Notes: generated by a model from the sequence alone, not told the origin. Counted from the first letter of the stretch, positions 24,272 through 36,005 are shown. The stretch is 64,000 bases of DNA from Cryptomeria japonica (GCF_030272615.1 NC_081414.1:337206002-337270001), one strand, 5' to 3'. Made by a program: numbers and translations.

Positions 24272-25304
24272 TAAATTATTTGATTAACTAATTATTCTTC
24301 TAATTTCTAATTCCAAGTCCCCAAATTCTAATTTCATTTAACTCTAATTCTATTCTTCTAATTTCATTTCATTACATTAATTCCCCAAATTCTAATTTCT
24401 TCTAATTCTTTAATTTCTATTTCTTCTAATTTCTTCTAATTTCAAATACCTATGCATGATTTCAAAAATCAAATTTAAAATCAAAGTCAAGTTCTAAATA
24501 TATTCAAATACTAAATTGAATTTAAAATAAATTCAATATTTGAATTAAATCTCATGCAAAGGTTAAATTAAAAATCCAAGTTAAAGTTCAAGCACATGCT
24601 AAATTAATTAATTCAATCAATTAATTAATTAATTCAATTATCTTTCCAATCTCTATTTCTATCTTCCACTTTGCTTTTTTCCAAAAAGCTTTCAATCAGT
24701 TAACTATTCCATCTATTTTAATTGATCATTTCAATCAATTGATTAATTACATCATTTCTTTAACTCTCTCCAATCATTCTCTTTCTATCATCTAGTTAGC
24801 ATTTTCTAAATAAATCTTTCTTTGTCATCAATTAATTATCCTCCAATCACCCTTTTTCATCTTTCAATCAACTTTTTTCTCAATCAGTTAACTCACTTAT
24901 CTATTCAATCTATTAAGTTGCACCTCCAAATCAATAGTTCAACTATTAATCAGCATGTGAGCTCACTTGAGTTCCACCTCTCGATCAATCTATTTCACCT
25001 TTCAATCAATTCTCTCCAATTATCTATAAATTGAGCATTCAATCTTCATTTTTAACAATCATGAACTTTGAATCTTTGTGTCATTTGCAGGTTGCCAGCG
25101 CAATATTTGAGAGCCACCATAGCACGAAGAAGAGAAGAACAATGGAAGCAATATGTGGTCATGGAATAGGGAGTTTTAATTAATAATTTTGCATTCCTAT
25201 TTGCTTAATTATATTATTTCATTGGTTTATTTAGGATTCTTTGATTAGATAGGGATTCATGATTTCCCTTTGTTTCTAATTGAATGATAGATGAATTTTA
25301 CATG
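24272..25304. other. AT-rich spacer of short TTCTAATTTC / ATCAATTAATT repeats
   Basis: Low-complexity DNA continuing the tract at 15691-16067. CTAATTTC-type and TCAATCAATT-type words recur throughout. The open frame at 24822-25034 is a product of this repetition. No gene is seen. Confidence 0.6.
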
Positions 25305-25625
25305 CGACAGACCCCATATGACCGCTTAGGACACCATAGGGTTATATAGTGTCCTAAGGGGTCATATGGGGTCGTAAGGGACCACATATACATTTTCTAA
25401 CACATGTGTAACCCCTTAGGACCCCATATGACCCCTTAGGAAACCATAGGGTCATATGGTGTTCTAGGGGGTCATGTATGGGGTCCTAAGGGTCCACACA
25501 TGTGTTTTAACATGTGTGACCCCTTGGGATGTGATATGAACTCTTTGAAAGTCATAGTCGGTACAACATACCCCCTAGTATATGGATGACCCCTTAATAC
25601 ATCATTGGACATATTTTCACCCCTT
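25305..25625. repeat. satellite block 2 (same unit as 11811-15690)
   Basis: Two to three units with the landmarks CATATGACCCCTTAGGA, GGGGTCATATGGGGTC and ACACATGTGT. The LINE and AT tract separate it from the main block, and an LTR separates it from block 3. Confidence 0.9.
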
Positions 25626-25630
25626 TTAGC
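25626..25630 (+). repeat. target-site duplication TTAGC, 5' copy
   Basis: TTAGC directly precedes the LTR and recurs at 26907-26911 directly after the element. Confidence 0.75.
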
Positions 25631-26906
25631 TGTTAGAAATATGTTGGATTTGGTTAAGTGTTGTTATTGATGTCAACACTGTATCCCAGCTGGATCTATC
25701 CCGGTTAGTCTTGGTGATCTTCTTGGTTTCGGGTACGATTCTGATCTGGTATAATCAAATCTCTGGAATTAGTTTTGGATGCTTATTATGGATGATTATA
25801 TGCTTTCTATATTCTATTGGTTCATGATTTGGTGCTTTGGCTATGATCGCTTTTGGTATTTACCAGTATCGATTAGCTTCTGGCTTTACTAGCTAGCTTC
25901 TAGCTTTACCAGTGAGCTTTACTGGTAAGCATTATTTGGTGATTTGGCCAGTGGATTTTGGTCTGGCATATGGAATTGGTTTCTATCATGCTGAAGGTTT
26001 TCCTCGATCATGTCCTGAATATTTTGTGACTTTGTATTGGATGACGTGTTGCTATGATTGTCCTATTTGGATCCGATTAAGCTTTATGTTATTTCACTGA
26101 GGGTTTCTACTGATTGGTGAAGCGTGTTGATTTTGGTCTTAGTGGAATTTCGAGCAGACATAATTGTTTGGATACTTGAATTAGGTCCATGCTATGCAAT
26201 CTAAATTATAATTAGTTTGGTGGTATTGTGTGATGTAATTTTTATAATTATGGGTTTATGGGTTTAGGGTTTAGCCGACCTTGTCAATAAGGTTGAAGAT
26301 CTGTATTTATAGGTGACTTATTCATGTAATTGTCAAGGATGGTTATGGTTATGGAATGGTTATGTCTACATTATCAGAGTAATGATTATGTGCAAACAAG
26401 GTCATATCATTCTAGTGAAGGTTGGAAAGGTTTTGTATTGCAAAGCAGACATCAGTGCTTAACCAGAACTGTATCGAGCATTAGTAGATGCTACTTTCAC
26501 AATTCATTTCTTTCCAGATTGTAGTTCGATGATTATGTAAGTTAGTGAGACTTCCCTTTGTGATGAGAATTGCGCTCTAGGTTGTTGTCCTTTCTGCAAG
26601 TGCAGACCCCATTGTAATTGTATACAATACTACTGCAGAGTATTCATCTAATTGTGGGTAGGGTTTCCCACCATGGTTTTTCAATTTCTGGGTTTTCCAC
26701 ATCAAAATATTGGTGTTATGTGTGATGTGCTTTCATGTTATATCCTTCATTATTTTGTGCTTTGGGTATAAGGTTTATAATTGAATTAATTGCTATACTT
26801 GTGAGATAACTGATTTACCCCCCCCTCTCAGTTATCACCCGGTATCTGACTTGTCTAACAATTGGTATCAGAGCATTCCAACAATCAGTATCAAAGCATT
26901 CCAACA
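25631..26906 (+). mobile_element. single LTR with short doubled primer-binding-site tail
   Basis: The LTR is 25631-26860 (1,230 bp) with matched ends TGTTAGA and TCTAACA. It is followed after two bases by TGGTATCAGAGC (26863-26874), the initiator-Met tRNA primer site of many plant LTR retrotransposons. A second degenerate copy (ATCAGTATCAAAGCATTCC) follows, and then the target duplication. There is no coding region. An ordinary solo LTR would end at TCTAACA, so the 46-bp tail is unusual. The element sits inside the satellite. Confidence 0.85.
26863..26874 (+). other. primer-binding site (initiator Met tRNA type)
   Basis: TGGTATCAGAGC is complementary to the 3' end of plant initiator-Met tRNA, placed two bases after the LTR end. 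A degraded repeat of the same 23-bp block follows at about 26882-26906. Confidence 0.8.
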
Positions 26907-26911
26907 TTAGC

Positions 26912-27620
26912 ATCTTAGCATGTATAACATAAGACCCCATACAACACCATACGACCCCTTAGGACTGCAAGGACACCTTATGACTCCTAATGACCTAAGT
27001 ACTAACCCCATTTGATGCCATAGCATTATATAGTGTCATAAGGGGTCATATGGTGTTGTTAGGGGTCATATGGGGTCCTTAGGGGCAAGACATGTGTTTC
27101 AACACATGTGTGGCCCCTTAAGACCCTAGATGACCCCTAACGACACCATATGACTCCTTAGGAAACCATATGACCTCTTAGGACACCATATGGCCTCATA
27201 GGATCATATAGTGTCCTACGGGTCATATGGGGTCCTAAGGGTCCACACATGTGTTCTAACACATGTGTGACCCCTTATGACCCCATATGACCCTTTTAAA
27301 GTCCTAATAGGTACAACATACCCCCTAGGACACCATATGACCCCATAGGATCATATAGCATCCTCAGGGGTCATATGAGGTCTTAAGGGGCTACACATTT
27401 GTGACCCCTTTTAAAGTCCCAGTGGGTACAACATACCCCCTAGGACACCATATTACCCCATAGGATCATATAGCGTCCTAAGGGGTCATTAGGGGTCTTA
27501 AGGGGCCACACATGTGTGACCCCTTAGGACCCCATATGCCCCCTTTTAAAGTCCTAATAGGTACAACATACCCCTAGTATATACTAGGAGTTATAAAGAC
27601 CTGAACGACCCCTTAATTTC
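26912..27620. repeat. satellite block 3
   Basis: Four to five units with CCTTTTAAAGTCCTAATAGG, CATATGACCCC and CCACACATGTG. The first bases (CTTAGCATGTATAACATAAG) match 11987-12005 near the start of the main block, and the end (GACCTGAACGACCCCTTAAT) resembles 11932-11950, so this block may carry array-end sequence. Confidence 0.9.
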
Positions 27621-28689
27621 AATTATTAAAAAAGTACAAAAACTACAAATAATTACAAAAATCTTAAAAATAAGGTTTAATAAAATCTAAATAATATTTA
27701 GTTTAATATAACATACTTAAAATTTGAATCCTTCTAATATTAGATATTTATTTAATTGAAAAAAAAATTAATATAACATATTGGAAAAAATTTGAAGCCT
27801 TCTACCAAAATCTTAAAAAAAATTTGAAAATTTTCATCGCTTTATATAAAAATGCCGCTTTTATTTGCAAAAACAATTGATTTAATTAAAAAATGAATTA
27901 TGTAATCTCACACACCTTTATTTTCATATTTAATAAAAAAAAGATTTCAGCTGGAAGCATTCTGGCCGGAAGGGTTCTGGCTGAAACCCTTCTGGTTGGA
28001 ACGTCCTAATTGGTATCCTAAGTGGCAACCAAATCACCAAGTTTGACAAATTTATAAAACTTCTAACTTCTGCAATAAAATTCTACAAGTAAATTCAATT
28101 TATTAAAAAAAATAAAAGCCTTTTGTAGAGATTGAAGTCAAAAATCTACTCATATAATTTTTATGATGTTTTGATTAGATTTAATATATATTATTTCAAA
28201 AATACTACAAGTAGGTATTCTAATGTTTGGTAAGATGTTGGTTTGAAAAAAATAATAATAATATTGAATCACCTCAAAAAAATTTGAAAAATATATGGTT
28301 CACTAGAGGAGGGAGTCTTCTACAAAAGGGTATTTTTTGTTTTTTTTATTATCAAAAATTAAATAAACAAAATGTGGTGGGAGATAAAAACTATCAAATT
28401 CAAGTACGTTCGACTTAAAAATGTTATAATGAAGAAAATATACATCGAAAATTAATTTATTTATTTTTATGCACTGTATATGTATGTCATCTATTAGGGA
28501 TATCAAAATTAGAAAAAAATAAGTTGATTTATATTTTGTTTTTTGGTGGGAACTAAAACCCCTAATTTTCAGCATTTTTCAACAATAAAAAAATTGACTT
28601 TAAAAGTTAAAAAAACATATCAATCCTTGAATTTTTATTTTTTTTAAATAATAAACTCAATCTTCATCAAATTTTACACATTTCATCAG
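27621..28689. other. gene-free AT-rich stretch
   Basis: A/T runs dominate. A short GC-richer patch at 27955-28030 has nested GAAGG.TTCTGG repeats (TTCTGGCCGGAAGGGTTCTG). Open frames at 28227-28418 and 28303-28575 look random and rich in F, I, K, N and Y. Confidence 0.55.
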
Positions 28690-31278
28690 TTTACATCATC
28701 TTCAAATTCAAAATACAAATGCCACTTTTATGACATCGAAATTGAACAATTATTGTTGTGTTAACATTTTCCTTTATAAAAGTGTGACACAGGTTTGTAC
28801 TTTTACCCATAAGAAGGAATTTGTTTTGATCCTTAGTGCCATTCCTAAACAATCTTCTCATGATTTTGTTCAATTCTTCCTCATCTCCTTTTAGAATTCT
28901 TAAACATGACATGGAAAAATAGGAAACACTGATAAAATTGATTTGATCATTAAGAATTTACTAGTCGAAGATAACCATTTCCCTTTCCATGATCCCATCT
29001 TATCTGCATACCTATTTATTAAATTCTCCCAATAGTGTTATTTGCTAATGCCTTTAAAAAGTGGCGTTCCTAAAAAATTCCCAAAAAAATTGGCCACCTT
29101 AAGATATAGGATTCTAGCTAAATCTCTTTGAAGGCTTAGTTGTTAGTTAAGGAAGAAAGACTCATATTTTTTCCAATTGATTTTTTGACTTGAAGCAACA
29201 CATTATCTATTGAGGAGGCTTTTAATTGTCCTAGCTTCTCTCCTAGATGATTTTCCAAAGAGTTGCATCATCTACAAATTATTGATGTGTTACTGGATCC
29301 ATCCTTGTAGTTACTTTTATCCCAATCCATTCTCACTCACCTCGGATCTTATTAATAAGTCTCCCTAAAGTTTCTACCATTATGATGAAAAGAAAGGGGG
29401 ATATTGGATCTCCTTTCCTATTTCCTCTTATCATGCTAAAGAAACCATGAGCAACTCCATTCATTAGGACCAATAATTTTGGAGAAGAAATACAACTTTT
29501 GATCCACTCTATCCAATCCTTATTAAATCCAAATTTCTTTAAAAATCTCCTTGTCCACTAAATCATATGCCTTCATGATGTCTAATTTAAGAATCATACC
29601 TTCTTGTCTTATCTTTCTTGCTGAATGCATTGGTTCATGGGCTACTATAATACCTTCCACAATTGATCTTGTTGGAGAAATTTGCACTCTATTCTTCCAT
29701 AATAATGGAGCTTAAAATTACTTTTAATCTATTTACAATAGTTTTAGAGATTATTTTGTATGTGTGTGTTACATAGAGAAATTGTCTAAAGTCACTCATT
29801 GTACGGACCTCCTCATTTTTTGGAATCAAAGTTAAGAATTTGTGATTAATTGCCATAAGAATGGTTCACATCTTCCTTGATGCCTCCACTGCCTTGTGAA
29901 TATCATCTCCTATTATTTTCCAAAAACATTGGAAGAAAGCAACTGGTAAACCATCAGGACCCAGAGCCTTGTTAGGATTCATTTGGAAAATTGCATCCCT
30001 AGTTTCCTCCTTGGTAATCCTTTTGAACATCTCTTTGTTCTGTTCATCAGAGATAATTCTAGGAATTACCCCTAAAAGTTATTCTCTAGCATCCTTGTTC
30101 AAAGGAACTTCTAAATTTAGAATTTCTTCAAAAAATATAACTACCTATACATTTACTTTCTCCATAGATTGTGTTTTTTATCCATCTTCTCTATAGATAT
30201 AGATGTGGACCTGTTTCTTTGCCTATTTGATATTCAAATTTTATGGAAGTTTTTTTTTGTTTCCATCTCCTTCTCAAAGCCAAACATCCCGAGACTTTTG
30301 TCTCCAAAAACATTCTTCCATTACCATCACTTCATATATTTTTTCCTTTAGTGACTTTTCTCTATCATATTCATCTATTCTCATGCCTTTTTCAATAATT
30401 ATCTTGTTGAGATTTGTTAGCTCTTTTTCTATTCTAAATTTTTCTTGGAAATTTTTCTTGAATTTATTCTTATTTTATTCCTTTAATTTTACCTTTATAT
30501 ACTTTAGTTTCTTATTGATTTGATACATATATGTTTGATCTCATTCCACCATTTAGTAATCAGAACCTCCAAGTTTGGATCCCTTAACCACATGTTTTCA
30601 AATTTGAAAAGAATACTTGTTGATTGATTGTTTTGGATTGGCAATAACTGAATAGGATAATGGTTTGATCCTATGAAAGGGAGCACAAACACTTCATATA
30701 ATTGCATTTGACTATCCCAACAACCAACACATAAAAATCTATCTAATCTTTCTACTATATTTGTGAAACATTTCTTGAGATTGGTCCATGTAAGATTGTA
30801 CCATGAAAAATTTCCTTTGCCCACCCAAATTTTCCTAATTGTTTTAGGTAGTATTAAAATCCCCTTCTGTTATACCCTTCTCACCTTTGCAGCCTTCAAT
30901 TCCATATATTAATAATGACCATAATTCCCTTTTCTACATCGTTTGGGTTGGACCATATACATTTATGATCTAAAAAATGTCATGTGTTTGTAACATCTTG
31001 CATTTTAATATAATCCACCATTTTTTGTCTTCCACCATAATTCCATCCACCTTAATAGGGTTCCATATCACACATAAACCCCCTAAGGCTCCATCCGATC
31101 CAATAAAATGTCCTCTCCATTATTTCCAATTGCTAAGTCTCTTCTCACTTTCCTCCCTTTTTAGCCTAGTTTCTTGGAGAAGACATATATATGCTTTTGT
31201 TTGATCAATTTGCAACTTAATCATGCACTATTTGTTAGGGGCATTAATACCCCCAATATTCTATGTTATAATTGTCAT
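28690..31278 (-). pseudogene. LINE ORF2: endonuclease and reverse transcriptase, heavily broken
   Basis: The start at 31278 reads MTIIT(stop)NIGGINAPNK, the usual ORF2 opening with Trp changed to stop. It is followed by LLQETRL, GGLCVIWNP, INVYGPT and TEGDFN. The best open piece is 30824-30504 (MGKGNFSWYNLTW, ERLDRFLC, IGSNHYPIQL), the endonuclease end with its SDH site changed to SNH. The RT follows near 29970 with MNPNKALGPDGLPVAFFQ and near 29300 with FVDDATLW. 28912-28691 holds EELNKIMRRLF and GICILNLKMM. More than a dozen stops and shifts make this one of the oldest LINEs here. Confidence 0.85.
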
Positions 31279-31949
31279 TGTGACTAGGGAAGGTTAAGCT
31301 CCTTCCTAAAGATTGTAGTTATTTTCTCTTTTCCTTTACGGTCTACTAAAGAAGCTACATTCACTTTAGATTTATTTGAGACTTTCCTCTTGTTACTTTT
31401 CTCCATGATTCTAGGACCCTTAATCCTTGAGTGGATCTATTCCAACATTCTTTCTTCTATTCTCATTGATTCATCATACTTTGATTCCTCGATCTCCTCC
31501 TCTATGTCTTCTAAGCATGAATATTCCATTGCTATAGACTTCCCCTTACTACCTTTCTCTACTTACTTCTTATTGTTGTTTTCTTTCATAATGACCTATT
31601 TTACCACCTGATCAAGTTTTTCATTCTCTCCATTCAAATGTACCTGATTTCATTGGCCCACTAAAGTATTGGTCCCTTGAGAAGCATTCCCCCACCTTAA
31701 ACTATCTACATCTTGATATTCCTTTTTCGGTATCCTTTCTTCTTCACTTCCCATATTCTTATTACCCTCCTTAAAATGTAACCCTTCTATACTAACACCA
31801 TTAATTTCCTATCTTACTCCTTCCAAATGATGATAAATAGGAAGCCTTAGATCTTCTTTGTCTTTTAAGAGGACCACCAATTCCACTTCTTTGTCTCTAT
31901 TTAGTGTGGAGGGTATGGTCAATCCCTTTCCTCTCTGAGTATTTTCCAT
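31275..31949 (-). pseudogene. LINE ORF1 C-terminal fragment
   Basis: A frame opening MENTQRGKGLTIPS at 31949 continues with acidic and lysine-rich text (EDIEEEIEESKYDESMRIEE, KSNKRKVSNKSKV) to a TGA overlapping the ORF2 start. It is broken by six stops, most of them Gln or Arg codons changed to TAG, TAA or TGA. The DUF4283 part lies upstream and is missing. The junction CAATGA is the same as in the large LINE. Confidence 0.65.
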
Positions 31950-32162
31950 CAATTGGTTTTTTATTTTTGATAATAATAAATGGGTTTTATAGGGACCTGA
32001 AACCCAAATCCAACAAAAATAGAACTAGTAGTTGTAGCGTCATAAAATTGTGACCCTCGCAATTTCGACCACATCTCTCTACTCGATTGAGACCCCTCTT
32101 TGCACCTTCATTTAGAATTTCTCCCATATCACCCTTGATAACACCTTAGGACCCTATCTAGG

Positions 32163-32202
32163 CCCCAAGATAGGGCAAGATAGGGCAAGATAGGGCATGG
32201 TG
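32163..32202 (+). repeat. short tandem repeat GGGCAAGATA in the solo LTR
   Basis: About three copies of a 10-11-base AAGATAGGGC unit. The matching part of the sister LTR has its own GC-rich tandem repeat of a different sequence (61991-62085). Confidence 0.75.
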
Positions 32203-32333
32203 CCCCTGTCCTCCCTTTTAGAGTGGCCCTAAGATAGGTCCATCCGACCCTTGAACATAATTTTCTTTTGGGGGGGACTTAAATTCTCCTATGTCGGCCT
32301 TCAGTGAGATGAAAATTAATTCTTTGAGGCTAG

Positions 32334-32340
32334 TATAAAA
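32334..32340 (+). promoter_or_regulatory. TATA box of the solo LTR
   Basis: TATAAAA in the context GGCTAGTATAAAAAGGGATT, in the 5' third of the LTR where the U3 promoter is expected. Confidence 0.6.
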
Positions 32341-33630
32341 AGGGATTCAGTCCTCTCGTTTGCATAAGAGAAATTCAAGAACAGGTCTTCATTATCGTCA
32401 TCAAGCATTCAAGTCTTCAAGCATCCATCAAGTTCTCTTTTTCATGCATCTTCTTCATTCATCCATTGGAGCAACATTACAACATTCATTTGCAATCATG
32501 TGTGTGTATTAGTGTTTTGTCATGTTACATGCCATTTCATACAACATTCGTGATTGCTTTCAAGAAGCAAAGAAATGATCATCAATCAATTACAAATATA
32601 CAAGGTATACATTTACATCATTTACATTTAAGCGTTTGAAATTACTTTCTTTCAATGTTGATTCCTCAATCGGGGTTTAAATAAGGGAAACCCCTATCCA
32701 CAACCCTTCATCCCTTCTTTTCTATGTGTAGGTTGAAGGTGTACAACTATAATTGCAAGTTTGGACTTCATTTGCAGAGACAAAAAAACCCTTTTCAGCA
32801 CGCAAATTTTTTGGAGGACCAAGTGCACTTTTAACCTTGTCCTAGCAAATTTTCTCCAAATTTGCAAGGCAGATCCGTATTAGTCTAAATATCTTAGATC
32901 CGAAGTTACAATGTGATCCTGAACCGGTAGCTCCTCATTTCATCCATTTTGTCTACCTTTTCTACATAGTCAACAACTCAACATATCTATTTATAAAAGA
33001 GAGCAACTTGCATTCTAACCCTTGCAATTCACTTGGTATTCACATCCTTATTCCCCTTGGATTTGTATCTAGTGGATTCAACCCCTCTTTTGAATGTAAA
33101 GTATCTCCCAAGTGAAAATCATCCTAGTGGTTTCCTTTCTCTCTCCTAGGTGGTGAACCACTAGGGTCCAATTTTCCACTTTACAGTAGCATACCAAAGT
33201 CTAAACAACTACTAAAGAATAACAAAAATAGGGGAAGCTCCCCACCAAACCAAACAAAAAGATACAAGCCTACAACACAAAAAAAGATAGAAACCACTAA
33301 CTAAGAGCTTTCATGAGCTCAACATTCTTCTAAATAATACTATTGTTAATCTCTTTGAGCTCCTCCATAATAAATCTCGAGCTACCTTTTTCCTGTTTTT
33401 TGCTTCTGTGGTAGAGGGCCCCATGGAAGTTTGCATCGCATTGTATTTCTTGTCCAAATTGGCTACTGAAGATGGATCCAAATTAGTAGGCTGGGCTCTT
33501 TGTATCACATTTTTTTAATTTTCCCTTTTGAGGCCTTCCGCACTGCTAAGAATAGCTTCTTTGCTAATCTCCACCAGTCCCCTAAGTTTTCCCATCAAAT
33601 CCTCTGTGCCATTTCATAACCCCTAGACAT

Positions 33631-33830
33631 ATGTGAGGATTTTGACATAGCTACATCAAAGGAAATAAGTAATATTATCCAAGAATCTTATAATCCTTCA
33701 CAAACAAGTGTGAATCCCATGGTCTTGAAAAAAATAAAGCTAGAGTGGGTGACATCAAATAGAAAGGAGTATGTAGAAAGTCCTCCGAAGAAGAGAAAAT
33801 AAATTTCACCTATATCAATAAAAGAAGAAT
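33631..33830. other. joint between copies G and B
   Basis: The plus strand is open and lysine-rich (SKEISNIIQESYN, KKIKLEWVTSNRKEYVES, PPKKRK). It could be a middle piece of ORF X in plus orientation, but I could not align it securely to copies A or C. Confidence 0.4.
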
Positions 33831-34600
33831 GATTGACAAATGCGGTCTACATTAGGCTTCAAATGGCCATACATGGAGGGTACAAGAAGTTCTGGTTGGA
33901 AGGTGACTCTCTAAACATTATTAACTGCTTGAGTAAAAAACCTTCCCTAGCTAGACTATTAAACATCTCATTCAGGAATGCTTTGATATGATTGCCAAGC
34001 TAGACTAAATTCAAATTTCTCACATTTTTAGGGAGGGTAATAAGCTGACAAATCACGTGGAAAATCTTGGTATGATTAGTGATGATATTAAATGGTGGTG
34101 GGATGGGAATTCCTTCCCATTTTATTTGTGGGAGGTGGCTCAGAAGGATGACAATAATATCTCATTGATAGAGTATTGGCAGTGTTTTCACATGTTTAAA
34201 GGAATTCCTAGAAAGAAGTGGAGGCATCCTTCTAGATTGGTCCTATGGGTTTGGCTTTTTAGCTTCTAGCTTAAGCCTGGTTTTAGTTTGAATACCAAAA
34301 TTTGCAGAGGTAAAAGTCATATGGGGGGGAGACAAGAACAGAATGGAACCATCATCGTGTGTGTCATGGGAAAAAAATAAAGAGCTTTAGACGGAATTTG
34401 TGGATGGCTGCCTGGAACCTTATGTTAGAAAACTCCATGGCCAAGATCACAAGTTAACAGACAAGTTTGTGAAAGGTTGGAGTAAAGGGGTTCTTAGTGT
34501 GTATGGTGCTGAATTCGGGATTCACGAACCCTTCATTACTGAAATTACGGGGTTGATTATGGAAGGTAGGAAGTTCTACAGAGAAAGAAAAAACTTGAAT
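33831..34600 (+). mobile_element. ORF X retroposon, copy B (5' part only)
   Basis: RNase H text starts at about 33831 (TNAVYIRLQMAIHGGYKKFW, LEGDSLNIINCL), shifts frame, and continues ISHIFREGNK and then WWWDGNSFPFYLWEVAQKDD. From 34328 ORF X runs in one frame: GGDKNRMEPSSC, a TAG where copies A and D have Trp, DKFVKGWSKGVLSVYGAEFG, ITEITGLIMEGRKFYRERK. Similarity to copies A and D stops at about 34600. The rest of ORF X and the 3' tail are missing, although copy G provides them in the opposite orientation next door. Confidence 0.78.
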
Positions 34601-34776
34601 TTATTAATCTTGAATTTCATCAGGTCAAAATTTGGACTCCCGTTTACCTTACTAAAACTATTACCTTTAAAGAAACTAGGGCATCCATATAAAATTTCAT
34701 TCTTTAAGTTCATATTCACACATTCTAGCAAGAAGAAATTATTCTAAAGAGGTTGAATACTTACCTTTCTTGGGTA
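34601..34776. other. unassigned DNA between copy B and the Tat element
   Basis: AT-rich, open on the plus strand to 34747 but without resemblance to ORF X. It is continuous with 50515 onward once the LTR element is removed. Confidence 0.5.
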
Positions 34777-34781
34777 CTTAC
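34777..34781 (+). repeat. target-site duplication CTTAC, 5' copy
   Basis: CTTAC precedes the 5' LTR and recurs at 50510-50514 after the 3' LTR, the 5-bp size produced by Ty3/gypsy integrases. Confidence 0.8.
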
Positions 34782-36002
34782 TATAATACCCTAAAAATGG
34801 TCACCTAAACCATGAGTCCCTAATCTCAACTACATCACCAAGGTCATAACCAAAGGCAATTAAATCAATCTTGAGCACCTAATTAATTAATTCCTTGATC
34901 ATCAATGTCGCATGGTAAATAAATAATTTTAAATTATTTAAATATTTATTTATTTAATTAATCATTCCAAGTAAATCATTTTAATCAATTATCTTATTTA
35001 TTTAATTAAATTTCCTTGCATATTTAATTAATAAATAAATTTGCCATTAAATCATCAAAAAGGAATTAATTTGCAAAAAGGAATTAAATTGAGAAAATAA
35101 ATCAACTTGAGATATTTCTTTTTCTAAATTTGAGATAACTTGAGAAATCTCAGAAAAGAAAGAAAAACAATTAAATTGAATAAATCATTTTCTCTAAATT
35201 CAAACTCAAAGCAATCTTGAGGAAAGAGATTCAGTTACATTAAAATGACTTTTTCTAATAAAAATCTTGAGCAAATAAAAAGAATGTGCATGGAATCAAC
35301 TAATTTTATCTCAAGTGCATGACTTCAATTTATTTTATCTCCAATGCAAACTCAAACTTATAATCCAAATGCATTTAATCAAGCTTTAATTGAATTTATC
35401 TCAAAATCAACTCAATCTTAATCTCCTCTAAAATTGAATCAAAGCATCCAATCATTTCAATTCACTTGGATTGTGCTTTCTCTTGAGGAATCTCAACCAC
35501 TCATAATTAATCAATCTTGACCATTGGTCTCTCTTTGGATTCTTTATAGATTCAGCCTTTCATCTCTTAATCAAGACACCCCAAAGAGTTATTTTTATTA
35601 TGTTGTTTTTGCTCTAGAGTCACTAAGAATATTGTGCTTTGAGATTATTGCATCTTTTATTTTTTCCATATTAGTTTACTCATGTTTACCTGATTATAAT
35701 CATATAGCTTGATAATCATTACTTAATTTTGCATCTATCTAGTTTAACTTGTTGAATCTTGCATCCATCTAGCTTGATTTTGTGCTCATATAGATTAAAT
35801 CCTTCATCTTGGTGTAGTCTAGTCACTGGTATTGCTTAGACAAGTCTGAGAGCAAGTCTATACTCGCATCTTTTAGGAGGCAATAAGTCAATTTGTTATG
35901 GTTTTTACATTCATTAATTATATCTATCTAACCATGCATGCAATGATTTATTGAAGTGTTTGTGTCTTACAACTTATAGGATTACCACTTTTCACACACA
36001 CA
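34782..36002 (+). repeat. 5' LTR of the Tat element (1,221 bp)
   Basis: It begins TATAATACCC (probably TG changed to TA) after CTTAC and ends TTTTCACACACACA. The last 600 bp (from 35398) align with 49935-50509. A weak TATA-like TTTATAGAT at 35543 corresponds to CTATAAAT at 50081 in the 3' LTR. A direct duplication of a CATCTAGCTTGATTTT-like block near 35730-35790 is single in the 3' LTR. Confidence 0.82.
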
Positions 36003-36005
36003 TTT

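Larger units (their letters stand above)
28690..31949 (-). mobile_element. LINE (L1-like), minus strand, truncated at both ends
   Basis: It runs from the C-terminal part of ORF1 (31949), through endonuclease and RT, to the RT end motif ILNLKMM at about 28700, where it stops abruptly. The zinc-binding region, RNase H and 3' tail are missing. The high-coordinate end abuts the tail of copy G at about 31957, so copy G probably inserted into its ORF1. Confidence 0.8.
32033..33185 (+). mobile_element. solo LTR (1,153 bp) related to the LTR at 61028-62256
   Basis: It begins TGTAGCGTCATAAAATTGTG and ends CCAATTTTCCACTTTACA. The same start and end, slightly changed, define the minus-strand LTR at 61028-62256. 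Flanking bases GTAGT (32028-32032) and GTAGC (33186-33190) fit a 5-bp duplication with one change. A TATA box lies at 32334-32340. No internal sequence remains, so it probably arose by LTR-LTR recombination. Confidence 0.85.
31957..33630 (-). mobile_element. ORF X retroposon, copy G (minus strand, split by a solo LTR)
   Basis: The minus strand of 33630-33186 carries the C-terminal coiled-coil and tail of ORF X: KLRGLVEISKEAILSS resembles KNLVDISKEVMNNS of copy A, and a shifted frame gives SRFIMEELKEINN against SRFIMEELEEINN. After the solo LTR, 32032-31957 gives the 3' end: GGGTTTCAGGTCCCTATAAA and then ATTATTATCAAAAATAAA, which matches the tail of copy A. The RNase H and N-terminal parts are absent here. 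Copy B, which has exactly those parts, starts 200 bp away in the opposite direction. Confidence 0.75.

Noticed and set aside
11331-28060. One giant element with terminal inverted repeats enclosing all satellite blocks
   Set aside because: Weak similarity between the GC-richer patches near 11400 and 27960 could not be turned into a credible alignment.
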